A stretch of DNA of 64,000 nucleotides. Origin: Streptosporangium roseum DSM 43021. Its GTDB lineage: Bacteria > Actinomycetota > Actinomycetes > Streptosporangiales > Streptosporangiaceae. Both the position numbers and the translations under genes were made by a program. Below are positions 25,571-33,741 of this stretch, one piece after another (position 1 is the first letter of the stretch; each line of letters starts with the position of its first letter). The stretch spans positions 6,696,001-6,760,000 of the forward strand of contig NC_013595.1 in assembly GCF_000024865.1 (NCBI RefSeq), written 5' to 3'. The notes below the pieces were generated by a model. The model saw only the letters and a program-made list of their open reading frames with translations, was not told the origin of the DNA and searched no databases.

Positions 25571-27172
25571 ATGCGAACCGGACGCCCTTTGCTCGCCGCC
25601 GCCGCCCTCGCCGTCGCCACCACCGGCGCCGCCTACGCCTTCGGCCCGGATGCCCAGGTGACCAAGCCCACGGCACTCAAGCGCGCGCCCGGCGCCACCA
25701 CCACCACGACCTCCGAGACGACCGCGGCCTCCCGGACGACGTCGTGCACCACCGACGTGAGGTATCCCAAGCGGCAGCTGCGCGGCGTCTGGATCGCCAC
25801 GGTGAAGAACATCGACTGGCCCTCGCGGACCGGGCTCTCCGCCGCCAAGCAGCAGGCCGAATACGTCAGGATCCTCGACAACGCGGTCAAGCGCCGCCTC
25901 AACGCGGTGTTCGTCCAGGTCCGGCCCGCCTCCGACGCCCTCTACAAGTCGTCGCTGGAGCCCTGGTCGAAGTTCCTGACCGGTACGGCCGGCAAGGACC
26001 CGGGCTGGGACCCGCTGCCCTTCCTGGTCGCCGAGGCCCACAAGCGCGGGCTGGAGTTCCACGCCTGGTTCAACCCCTACCGCGCCTCCTACGACGGCGA
26101 CGTGAGCAAGCTCCCGGCCGACCACCCGGCCCGGGTCCACCCCGACTGGATCGTCAAGCACGAGGGCCTGGTCTACTACAACCCGGGCCTGCCCGCGGTC
26201 CGCGACCACGTCACCTCGGTCATCACGGACGTGGTCAAGCGCTACGACGTCGACGGGGTCCACTTCGACGACTACTTCTACCCCTACCCGGGCGGGAGCG
26301 CGCAGTTCGCCGACGGCGCCGCCTTCAGGAAGTACGGCAAGGGCGAGAAGCTGGCCGACTGGCGCCGCTCCAACGTCGACAAGCTGATCGCGCAGGTCGA
26401 CGAGGCCGTGCACGGAACGAAGCAGCACGTGAAGTTCGGCATCAGCCCCTTCGGGATCTGGCGCAACAAGGCCCAGGACCCCACCGGCTCGGCCACCGCG
26501 GGCATGTCGGCCTACGACTCCATCTACGCCGACGCCCGTCACTGGATCCGCAAGGGCACGGTCGACTACGTCGCGCCGCAGCTCTACTGGCCGAGCGGTT
26601 TCAAGGCCGCCGACTACGACGTGCTGATGCCGTGGTGGGCGAAGGAGGTCAAGGGCACCGACGTGCACCTCTACATCGGACAGGCCCTCTACCGGGTCGG
26701 CAGCACCGACACCCCCGCCTGGACCAGGCCCGGCGAGCTGCCCTCGCACCTCACCAAGAACCGCAAGCACAAGCAGGTCAAGGGCGACGTCTACTTCAAC
26801 GCCAAGCAGCTGCTGACCAACCCGCTGGGCGTGCTGGACCTGATCATCAAGGACCACTACTCCCACCCCGCGCTGCTGCCCCTGATGAAGGACCGCGGCG
26901 GCCAGGCGCCCGCCCAGCCCGCCGACGTGAAGATCCAGGGCACGGCGCTCAGCTGGAAGGGCTCTCCCGGCGCCGCCTCCTACGCCGTCTACCAGATCCC
27001 CTCCGGCAAGGTCGGCGAGTGCGCCACCGCCGATGCCCGCAACCTCGTCGCGGTCGTCCCCGCGGCGGGCGGCGACCGGCAGTCCTTCCCCGCCTCGGGC
27101 GGCGGCGCCTACCTCGTCAGCGCCCTGGACCGCCTGCACAACGAGAGCGCCCCCGCCAAGGCCGCGCCCTGA
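25571..27172 (+). CDS. Secreted GHL10/DUF187 glycoside hydrolase-like protein
   Basis: 533 residues. A signal peptide (LLAAAALAVATTGAAYA) and a Thr/Ser-rich linker with a TTTTT run precede a (beta/alpha)8 domain of the GHL10 type. The marker segments are RQLRGVWIATVKNIDWPS, LNAVFVQVRPASDALY, EFHAWFNPYRAS, the putative catalytic acid region YDVDGVHFDDYFYPYP, and KFGISPFGIWRNK. A small C-terminal fibronectin-like domain follows (ADVKIQGTALSWKGSPGA). Related E. coli and cyanobacterial proteins act on denuded peptidoglycan glycan or related polymers; the substrate here is inferred only. AGGAACC precedes the ATG. It is probably exported to the wall. Confidence 0.87.
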   Translation: MRTGRPLLAAAALAVATTGAAYAFGPDAQVTKPTALKRAPGATTTTTSETTAASRTTSCTTDVRYPKRQLRGVWIATVKNIDWPSRTGLSAAKQQAEYVRILDNAVKRRLNAVFVQVRPASDALYKSSLEPWSKFLTGTAGKDPGWDPLPFLVAEAHKRGLEFHAWFNPYRASYDGDVSKLPADHPARVHPDWIVKHEGLVYYNPGLPAVRDHVTSVITDVVKRYDVDGVHFDDYFYPYPGGSAQFADGAAFRKYGKGEKLADWRRSNVDKLIAQVDEAVHGTKQHVKFGISPFGIWRNKAQDPTGSATAGMSAYDSIYADARHWIRKGTVDYVAPQLYWPSGFKAADYDVLMPWWAKEVKGTDVHLYIGQALYRVGSTDTPAWTRPGELPSHLTKNRKHKQVKGDVYFNAKQLLTNPLGVLDLIIKDHYSHPALLPLMKDRGGQAPAQPADVKIQGTALSWKGSPGAASYAVYQIPSGKVGECATADARNLVAVVPAAGGDRQSFPASGGGAYLVSALDRLHNESAPAKAAP

Positions 27173-27186
27173 GCCGGCTCCCCCGG

Positions 27187-27306
27187 GGCTCCCGGACCCC
27201 GGGGGACAGCGCTGACACCCGCCTCCCCCGGGCCGCCGGATCCCGGGGGAACAGCGCTGACACCTGCCTCCCTCCGAGCCGCCGCATCCCGGGGGCGCCG
27301 CTGAGC
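27187..27306. repeat. 45-bp-period intergenic tandem repeat, about 2.7 copies
   Basis: Units share CCCGGGGGAACAGCGCTGACAC-like cores (second unit 27231-27276, first at 27187, third truncated at 27277-27306). ACAGCGCTGACAC recurs exactly 45 bases apart (27206 and 27251). It lies between two plus-strand genes and shows no coding signal. Confidence 0.6.
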
Positions 27307-27455
27307 TGAGCCGACATCCGCGCCCCCTGTGCCGGCCGGGCGCCGGGGGCACCGAACCGCCCCACCCGACACGGAAGCCGATCAACGGATCCGCTGGACG
27401 GGGGGACAATGTTCCCCTACGGTGCCAACATTTGGCGAGGTCGGGGAGGTCACCG

Positions 27456-29573
27456 GTGAGGCAGACGCTTGCCGCGTTAGCGCTGGTCCTGAGCGTTCTG
27501 TGGCCGACGGCGGCGCAGGCCGCCGCGCCCGCGGGCGGGCGGGTGGCGCTGATCGGGGTTCCCGGACTGCAGTGGAGCGATCTCAGCCCCGAGAGCACGC
27601 CCAACCTGTGGCGGCTGGCCGGGCAGAGCGCGGTCGGCTCGCTGTCGGTGCGCGCGGTCGGCCGGGTGACGTGCCCCTACGACGGATGGCTGACGGTGTC
27701 GGCCGGGACCAGGTCCGCGGTCGGCTACGGCTGCGGGCTCCCACCGGAGCCCGTCCCCGGCACGGCCGGCGCGGTCATCCCCGACTACGCCTACCTGCAC
27801 CAGGTCGCCCGGCAGAAGAACGCCGGGACGCTCGGCGAGGCCGTGCACGCCGCCGGGGAGTGCACCTCCGCTGTCGGCCCCGGCGCGGCGCTGGCACTGG
27901 CCGACCGGACGGGGAAGGTGGACCGCTACGCCCCCTCCCCCGAACGGATCGGCCCCGGCGCGCTCACCGCGTGCCGGGTGATCGCCGTGGACGTGGACGA
28001 CCTGATCAGGCCCTACGTGACGGACGGGCGGCTGCCCGCGGTGGAGGAGAGCCTCACCCCGCCGCAGCGGGCGGCGGCGCTGCGGCTGGCCGACGCCAAG
28101 GCGGGGGCGGTGCTGGACGCCCTGCCCCAGGACGTCACCGTGCTGCTGGCGGGCCTGGCCGACCACGGGGCCGTTCCGCACCTGCGCGCCGCCATGATGC
28201 GCGCCGCGGACACCTCGGGCCGGTTCCTGGGGGCGGCCTCCACCCACCGCGAGGACGTCACGATCCTGCCCGACATCACCGCCACGATGCTCGCGGTGAC
28301 GGGCATCCCCACGCCGGTGACCGTGATCGGGGCGCCCTGGCAGGCGGGCGGGAGCCGCACCGGCGGCACGGAGGCGGCGCGGACCGCGCTGATGAACGCC
28401 GACGTGGCCGGGCAGACGATCAGGAACGTGGGCGGGATCTTCTTCACCACCGTCGCCGCGCTCCAGGTCCTCTTCTACCTCACCGCGTTCCTGCTGCTAC
28501 GCCGCGGGCGCGGGCTCGCCGAGATCCGGGTGGCGGCGCTGGCGCTGGCGTCCGTTCCCGTGTCGACCTACCTGGTCAACCTCCTTCCCTGGCACCACAG
28601 CGGGACACCGGTGCTCGCCCTGATCGGCGGGATCGCCGGTGCGGCGCTGCTGCTGGCCGCGGTGGCGCTGGCCGGCCCGTGGCGGCGCAACCCGCTCGGG
28701 CCGCTGGCCCTCGTGGCGGGGGTCACCGCGGCGGTGCTCGCCGGCGACCTGCTGACAGGCACGACCCTGCAGCTCAACAGCGTGATGGGATACACCGCCG
28801 TGGTCGGTGCCCGCTACTACGGGCTGGGCAACATCCCGTTCGCGCTGTTCGCCACCTCGGTGCTGCTGCTGGCCACCGCGATCGCGCACCGGCTGGCGGG
28901 CCGGGGCCGCAGGACTGCGGCGGTCGCCGTCGTGGCCGTGCTGGGGTGCTCGGCGATGATCCTGGGCGGCTGGCCGGGGGTGGGCAGCGACTTCGGCGGC
29001 GTGATCGCGTTCGTGCCGGGCATCGCGGTCACCGCCCTGCTGATCGCGGGCAGGCGGGTCTCGGTGGTCAAGCTGGGCGCGTTCTGCGTGGCGGGCGGCG
29101 TCACCGTGATGGCCATCGCCTACCTCGACTACATGCGCCCGCCGGGCTCCCAGACGCATCTGGGCCGCTTCGTCGGCCAGGTGTTCACCGGCGAGGCGAT
29201 GGAGGTGATCGGCCGCAAGCTGGGGGCGATGCTGGGCACGCTGCTCAGCCCCAACCTGATGCCGATCGTGATCGCCGCGGCCGCGTTCCTGGTCTACGCG
29301 CTGCTGCGGCCGGGGGCGGCCAGCGCCGGGGTCCTCCCTGCCGCGTTCGGCCACTCCCCCGCGCTGCGGGCCGGCCTGATCGGCACCCTGGTCAGCGGGG
29401 TCGTCGGCATGCTGGTCAACGACTCGGGCGCGGCCGTGCTGTCCATGGCGCTCGCCCTGGGGGTGCCGCTCACGCTGTCGGTGGGCGTCAGGGTCCTCCG
29501 CGACGGCGCGGGCCGCTACGGCGACGCGGGCCAGGAATCGGCGAGCAGCTCCCTGGTGTCGCGGAGCAGCTGA
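27456..29573 (+). CDS. Large membrane protein with extracytoplasmic alkaline-phosphatase-like domain
   Basis: 705 residues from GTG 27456, with GGAGG 6 bases upstream. There is a signal peptide (LAALALVLSVLWPTAAQAA), then an exported domain of about 300 residues containing VALIGVPGLQWSDLSPESTPNLWRL in pieces recalling alkaline-phosphatase-superfamily proteins, and later VLLAGLADHG and ILPDITATMLAV. The C-terminal half holds about 10-12 membrane helices, with loops ARYYGLGNIPFALFA, GVGSDFGGVIAFVPG and LVNDSGAAVLSMALAL; the GLGN and NDSG patterns recur in actinobacterial homologues. I do not know the function; a role in envelope polymer or lipid processing is a guess from layout. Its 3' end overlaps the convergent HIT gene by 58 bases. 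Confidence 0.7.
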   Translation: MRQTLAALALVLSVLWPTAAQAAAPAGGRVALIGVPGLQWSDLSPESTPNLWRLAGQSAVGSLSVRAVGRVTCPYDGWLTVSAGTRSAVGYGCGLPPEPVPGTAGAVIPDYAYLHQVARQKNAGTLGEAVHAAGECTSAVGPGAALALADRTGKVDRYAPSPERIGPGALTACRVIAVDVDDLIRPYVTDGRLPAVEESLTPPQRAAALRLADAKAGAVLDALPQDVTVLLAGLADHGAVPHLRAAMMRAADTSGRFLGAASTHREDVTILPDITATMLAVTGIPTPVTVIGAPWQAGGSRTGGTEAARTALMNADVAGQTIRNVGGIFFTTVAALQVLFYLTAFLLLRRGRGLAEIRVAALALASVPVSTYLVNLLPWHHSGTPVLALIGGIAGAALLLAAVALAGPWRRNPLGPLALVAGVTAAVLAGDLLTGTTLQLNSVMGYTAVVGARYYGLGNIPFALFATSVLLLATAIAHRLAGRGRRTAAVAVVAVLGCSAMILGGWPGVGSDFGGVIAFVPGIAVTALLIAGRRVSVVKLGAFCVAGGVTVMAIAYLDYMRPPGSQTHLGRFVGQVFTGEAMEVIGRKLGAMLGTLLSPNLMPIVIAAAAFLVYALLRPGAASAGVLPAAFGHSPALRAGLIGTLVSGVVGMLVNDSGAAVLSMALALGVPLTLSVGVRVLRDGAGRYGDAGQESASSSLVSRSS

Positions 29574-30067
29574 GGCAGCACCCTGGTGTGGCCGACCACC
29601 GGCATGAAGTTGGTGTCCCCGCCCCAGCGGGGCACCACGTGCTGGTGCAGGTGGGCGGCGATGCCCGCGCCCGCCACGCCGCCGAGGTTCATTCCCACGT
29701 TGAAGCCCTGCGCGCCGCTGGCCTTGCGCAGGGCGGCCAGCGCCCGCTTGGTGAAGTCGGCGAGCTCGGCGGTCTCGCCGTCGTCCAGGTCCGCGTAGTC
29801 CGCGACGTGCCGGTAGGGGCAGACCATCAGGTGGCCGGAGTTGTACGGGTAGAGGTTGAGCACCGCGAAGACCGAGCGGCCCCGGGCGATGATCAACCCG
29901 TCCTCGTCGCTCATCGCGGGGATCTCGCAGAAGGGGCAGCCGTCGTCCGGGCCCGGCCCCGTCGGCTTGTTCGTCCCCTTGATGTAGGCCATCCGGTGAG
30001 GAGTCCAGAGTCTTTCGAACGCGTCCGGCGTCCCTGCCCCCTGCTGCGCCTCTGGCTCTTCGTTCAT
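29516..30067 (-). CDS. HIT-family hydrolase/AP4A phosphorylase
   Basis: 183 residues from ATG 30067 (an ATG at 30079 is also in frame and neither has a good ribosome site). The histidine triad is in AAHLHQHVVPRWGGD, and CPFCEIPA supplies the N-terminal Cys pair seen in the Mycobacterium tuberculosis Rv2613c group, which has AP4A phosphorylase activity. The family cleaves dinucleoside polyphosphates. In mycobacteria it lies between thrS and pgsA1; here thrS is upstream on the same strand, about 0.9 kb away, but pgsA has been displaced by the inserted plus-strand genes. The last 58 bases overlap the membrane-protein gene. Confidence 0.9.
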   Translation of the reverse strand: MNEEPEAQQGAGTPDAFERLWTPHRMAYIKGTNKPTGPGPDDGCPFCEIPAMSDEDGLIIARGRSVFAVLNLYPYNSGHLMVCPYRHVADYADLDDGETAELADFTKRALAALRKASGAQGFNVGMNLGGVAGAGIAAHLHQHVVPRWGGDTNFMPVVGHTRVLPQLLRDTRELLADSWPASP

Positions 30068-30082
30068 GGCGATCAGCATATT

Positions 30083-30107
30083 GCCAAGCGGATTTGTTCG
30101 GTTTGGC
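30083..30107. promoter_or_regulatory. CAAGCGG dyad upstream of the HIT gene
   Basis: GCCAAGCGGATTTG (30083-30096) followed by GGTTTGGC (30100-30107) forms a loose inverted repeat just before the HIT start. It shares CAAGCGG[A/T]TTG with the repeat before pgsA (23130-23177). Confidence 0.35.
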
Positions 30108-30217
30108 GACTCCTGTCAGAGTGCCCGGGGTGCCCGCGGGCGGCCGCGGCGAACAAAAGGTGCAGATTTCCGGCAGAATCCCAGCGAGCGTGACCATCAA
30201 CAGCCGAGGAGCACCCC

Positions 30218-30796
30218 ATGACCGACGTCTCCGTCGAGGACATCACCGAGGAGACCGACTCTCCCGCTGAGACGACCACCGCCGCCCGCCCGTTCTCCCT
30301 GAGCCTGTCCACCTCCTCCATCCCCTCCACGCCTCCCATCACCATCCCCTCGGTGCCCCCCGTGGCGCCTGTGGCCTCCGCGGCCGATCCGGAGCCGGTC
30401 GCCGAGGCGGTCGCCGCGGCCGTGGTCAAGGGACGGATCAAGGTGGCCGACGAGGTCGTGGAGAAGGTCGCCGCCCTCGCCGCCCTCGAGGTGGCCGGCG
30501 TCGCCGACCTGGGCTCGGGTCTCACGGACGCGGTGGTGCCGATCCGCGAGCGCGCCGGCGCCAGGCGCGGCCCCCGGGGCGTGAGCGCCCACGTCCAGGA
30601 CCGCACGGTCGCGGTGGACGTGGCGATCGTGGCGGAGTACGGCCACGTGGTCATGGACGTGGCCAACGAGGTCAAGACGAACGTGGCCCGCACGGTCAGC
30701 CGGATGCTGGGCATGCGGGTCGTCGAGGTCAACGTCAACGTGGACGACGTGCGCCTGCCCGGCGAGGACCACCCGGAGGCGCCTGCCGAGCCCTGA
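30218..30796 (+). CDS. Asp23/Gls24-family envelope stress protein
   Basis: 192 residues. The first 60 are disordered and rich in Ser, Thr and Pro, with PPITIPSVPPVAPVAS; the Asp23 domain then runs from VKGRIKVADEVVEKVAALAALEVAGVADL to the end, with GVSAHVQDRTVAVDVAIVAEYG and ARTVSRMLGMRVVEVNVNVDDV in pieces. Asp23/Gls24 proteins are small, abundant stress proteins that attach near the membrane or cell envelope; the mechanism is not settled. GGAG lies 7 bases before the ATG. The gene stands alone, divergent from HIT and convergent with thrS. Confidence 0.88.
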   Translation: MTDVSVEDITEETDSPAETTTAARPFSLSLSTSSIPSTPPITIPSVPPVAPVASAADPEPVAEAVAAAVVKGRIKVADEVVEKVAALAALEVAGVADLGSGLTDAVVPIRERAGARRGPRGVSAHVQDRTVAVDVAIVAEYGHVVMDVANEVKTNVARTVSRMLGMRVVEVNVNVDDVRLPGEDHPEAPAEP

Positions 30797-30926
30797 GAGA
30801 GCCCAGGCCACCCGGTACGGCGGGCCGCCGCGTTCAGGCCCGCCGCCCCGGCGGCGGCCTCAGACGGGCCTACGGCGGACCGTCCCGGCCGGACCCGCCC
30901 ACCCCGGAGCGGACCTCCGGACAGCG

Positions 30927-30958
30927 GTACGGCGGGCCGCCGCGGCGGCCCGCCGTAC
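30927..30958. terminator. Perfect 32-bp palindrome between Asp23 gene and thrS
   Basis: A 16-bp arm starting GTACGGCGGGCC is followed with no spacer by its exact complement. It lies 33 bases past the thrS stop and could terminate both convergent genes, though a zero-base loop means the top pairs must open in RNA. Its first 20 bases (with flank, 30925-30944) recur as a direct copy at 30813-30832. Confidence 0.55.
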
Positions 30959-30991
30959 TCCCCGTGACAGATCAGACCGGATCGGCCCGGG

Positions 30992-32971
30992 TCAGACCTG
31001 GATGCGACGCTCGATCGCGTCGACGATCTCGTTGATCGCCTCGTCGACCGGCACGCCGTTCTTCTGCTCACCGTTGCGGAAACGGAAGGAGACCGCGCCG
31101 TTGGCGATGTCCTCGTCGCCCGCCAGGAGCATGAACGGCACCTTCGACTTCTGCGCGTTGCGGATCTTCTTCTGCATCCGGTCGTCGGAGGCGTCCACCT
31201 CGATCCGGATGCCCCGCTCGCGAGCCCTCTTGGCCACGTCCTGCAGGTAGGACGCGTGAGCCTCGGCGATCGGGATGCCGACGACCTGGACCGGGGCGAG
31301 CCAGGGGGGGAAGGCGCCGGCGTAGTGCTCGGTGAGGACGCCGAGGAAGCGCTCGATCGACCCGAACAGCGCCCGGTGGATCATGACGGGCGTCTGCCGG
31401 CTGCCGTCGGCGGCCTGGTATTCGAGCTCGAACCGCTTGGGCTGGTTGAGGTCGAGCTGGATGGTGGACAGCTGCCAGGTACGGCCGATCGCGTCCTTGG
31501 CCTGCACCGAGATCTTGGGGCCGTAGAAGGCCGCGCCGCCCGGGTCGTCGACCAGTTCGAGCCCCGACTCCAGGGCCGTCTGGCGCAGCGCGTCGGTGGC
31601 CTCGTCCCAGTCGGCCGGATCACCGATGAACTTGTCGGAGTCGTCGCGGGTGGACAGCTCCAGGTAGAACTCCGACAGGCCGAAGTCGCGCAGCACGCTG
31701 AGCACGAAGGTGAGCAGACTCTTGATCTCGCCGACCATCTGCTCCCGGGTGCAGTAGATGTGCGAGTCGTCCTGCGTCATGCCGCGCACCCGGGTCAGGC
31801 CGTGGACGACGCCCGACTTCTCGTAGCGGTAGACGGAGCCGAACTCGCACAGCCGCAGCGGCAGCTCACGGTAGGACCGCCCGCGCGCCCGGAAGATCAG
31901 ATTGTGCATCGGGCAGTTCATCGGCTTGACGCGGTATTCGACCCCCTCCAGCTCGAAGGGCGGGAACATGTCCTCGGCGTACCAGGGCAGGTGACCGGAG
32001 GTCTCGAACAGCTGCGACTTGGTGATGTGCGGGGTGTTGACGAACTCGTAGCCCGCCTCGCCCTGCCGCCTGCGCATGTAGTCTTCCATCTCCTTGCGGA
32101 TGATCCCGCCCTTGGGATGGAAGACCGGCAGGCCGCTGCCCAGCTCGGACGGGAAGCTGAACAGGTCCAGCTCGGCGCCCAGCCTGCGGTGGTCGCGCTT
32201 CTCGGCCTCCTCCAGCATGTGGAGGTATTCGTCCTGCTTGTCGCGCGACTCCCAGGCGGTGCCGTAGATCCGCTGGAGCTGCGGGTTCTTCTCGCTGCCC
32301 CGCCAGTAGGCGCCGCCGGAGCGCATCAGCTTGAAGGCCGGGATGGACCGGGTGGTCGGCACGTGCGGGCCGCGGCACAGGTCCTTCCAGCACAGGTCGC
32401 CGGTCTTCGGGTCGAGGTTGTCGTAGATGGTCAGCTCGGCGCCGCCCACCTCGACGTCGGCCCCGTCCGCCTGCGCGCCGGCACCGCCCTTGAGGCCGAT
32501 GAGCTCCAGCTTGTACGGCTCGGCCGCCAGCTCCTCGAGCGCGTCCTCGTCGGAGACGGGCCGGCGGGAGAAGATCTGCCCCTGCTTGACGATCTCGCGC
32601 ATGCGCTTCTCGACGCGCTTGAGATCCTCGGGGGTGAACGGGTTCTTGACGTCGAAGTCGTAGTAGAAGCCGTTGTCGACCGGCGGGCCGATGCCCAGCT
32701 TCGCCTCGGGGAACAGCTCCTGGACGGCCTGGGCCATCACGTGGGCGGTGGAGTGGCGCACGATCGCCCGGCCGTCGGGGCTGCCGACCTCGACCGGCTC
32801 GACCTCGTCCCCCTCGGCCACGCGGGCCGCCAGGTCCCTCAGCTCGCCGTTCGCGCGGGCGGCGACCACGGAGCGGCCGTCGGCCTGGAGCGCTTCGCCG
32901 TACGTCGTGCCCTCCGCCACCACACGCTCGGCTCCGGCGAGGGTGATACGAAGTTCTGGCACGGCGGACAC
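30992..32971 (-). CDS. thrS: Threonyl-tRNA synthetase
   Basis: 659 residues. It charges tRNA-Thr. The N-terminal TGS domain (TYGEALQADGRSVVAARANGE) is followed by the editing domain with HSTAHVMAQA, the class II catalytic core including the Zn-site cysteine in VKPMNCPMHNLIF and motif 2 in GSVYRYEKSGVVHGLTRVRG (split), motif 3 in PVMIHRALFGSIERF, and the anticodon-binding domain (PVQVVGIPIAEAH). The start is GTG 32971. No T-box leader is recognisable in the 58 bases to the upstream gene. Its position next to a HIT gene matches mycobacterial gene order. Confidence 0.97.
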   Translation of the reverse strand: MSAVPELRITLAGAERVVAEGTTYGEALQADGRSVVAARANGELRDLAARVAEGDEVEPVEVGSPDGRAIVRHSTAHVMAQAVQELFPEAKLGIGPPVDNGFYYDFDVKNPFTPEDLKRVEKRMREIVKQGQIFSRRPVSDEDALEELAAEPYKLELIGLKGGAGAQADGADVEVGGAELTIYDNLDPKTGDLCWKDLCRGPHVPTTRSIPAFKLMRSGGAYWRGSEKNPQLQRIYGTAWESRDKQDEYLHMLEEAEKRDHRRLGAELDLFSFPSELGSGLPVFHPKGGIIRKEMEDYMRRRQGEAGYEFVNTPHITKSQLFETSGHLPWYAEDMFPPFELEGVEYRVKPMNCPMHNLIFRARGRSYRELPLRLCEFGSVYRYEKSGVVHGLTRVRGMTQDDSHIYCTREQMVGEIKSLLTFVLSVLRDFGLSEFYLELSTRDDSDKFIGDPADWDEATDALRQTALESGLELVDDPGGAAFYGPKISVQAKDAIGRTWQLSTIQLDLNQPKRFELEYQAADGSRQTPVMIHRALFGSIERFLGVLTEHYAGAFPPWLAPVQVVGIPIAEAHASYLQDVAKRARERGIRIEVDASDDRMQKKIRNAQKSKVPFMLLAGDEDIANGAVSFRFRNGEQKNGVPVDEAINEIVDAIERRIQV

Positions 32972-33029
32972 GATGACTCCCTGAAAGACGGCGACATTTA
33001 GGTCTGGCCATCGATGCTACCGGTGTCCG

Positions 33030-33647
33030 CTACAGGATATCTCTGAGGTTGCGGCGCCGGCGGTAGCCGAGCGAGGTGAGATCGGCCCGGGTGCCCCGGA
33101 AGACGTTGCGGTCCACGGGGACGTTGGAGTGCTGGTGGATGGTCCACCTGTCCCACGGCCCCGGCACATCCGGCCTGCCCCGCGGGTCGTCGGGCGCGGC
33201 GATCCAGAGGGGGTATTCCTCCAGCCCGGCGCAGTTGCCGTTCAGCGCGAACGTCAGGAAGGTGTAGATCACCGGACGCACCCCGGCCTGGGCGGTGACC
33301 GCCTGGCACCAGCGGCGGGCGAAGCCGGCCACCCGGCGGGCGGGCAGGTGGTCGTTGGTCTCCAGGTCGAGGGCGAGCAGGTCGCCGCGGCGCATGCCGC
33401 CCGCCCGCTCCACGGCCCGCAGGAAGTGCCCCGCCTGCGACTCGGGATCGCCGGCGGGGCGGGCGAAGTGGTAGGCCCCGCAGACCATCCAGTTCTCCCG
33501 CATGCCGGTCCAGTTCCTGCCGAACCACCTGTCGGTGAAGGTGCTTCCCTCCGTCGCCTTGGCGAAAGCGAAGGAGACCCCGTTGTTGGCATGGCGGTCC
33601 CAGTCGACGGCGCCCTGCCAGTTCGACACATCGATGCCACGCAACAT
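33030..33647 (-). CDS. GH25-type lysozyme domain protein without signal peptide
   Basis: 205 residues. It is a full GH25 muramidase barrel: RGIDVSNWQGAVDW at the N-terminus (first catalytic Asp region), FAFAKATEGSTFTDRWF, GAYHFARPAGDPESQA, the catalytic acid in LLALDLETND, and YPLWIAAP. GH25 enzymes cleave the beta-1,4 bond of peptidoglycan glycan. ATG 33647 starts right at the fold; GTG 33656 adds three residues. Neither gives a signal peptide, and the longer frame upstream is not signal-like, so export, if any, must be non-classical or the protein acts after lysis. It lies 58 bases upstream of thrS on the same strand. Confidence 0.8.
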   Translation of the reverse strand: MLRGIDVSNWQGAVDWDRHANNGVSFAFAKATEGSTFTDRWFGRNWTGMRENWMVCGAYHFARPAGDPESQAGHFLRAVERAGGMRRGDLLALDLETNDHLPARRVAGFARRWCQAVTAQAGVRPVIYTFLTFALNGNCAGLEEYPLWIAAPDDPRGRPDVPGPWDRWTIHQHSNVPVDRNVFRGTRADLTSLGYRRRRNLRDIL

Positions 33648-33741
33648 GGCGGCCACGCTAATGACCCCGGCGACACGCGCACACGTCCAACCCTCCCTCG
33701 GCGTACTGCCATTGCACCGGCTTTGACTAGGCTTGGTCGGC

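Noticed and set aside
32972..33029. T-box leader upstream of thrS
   Set aside because: The gap to the upstream gene is only 58 bases and has no T-box sequence or terminator.
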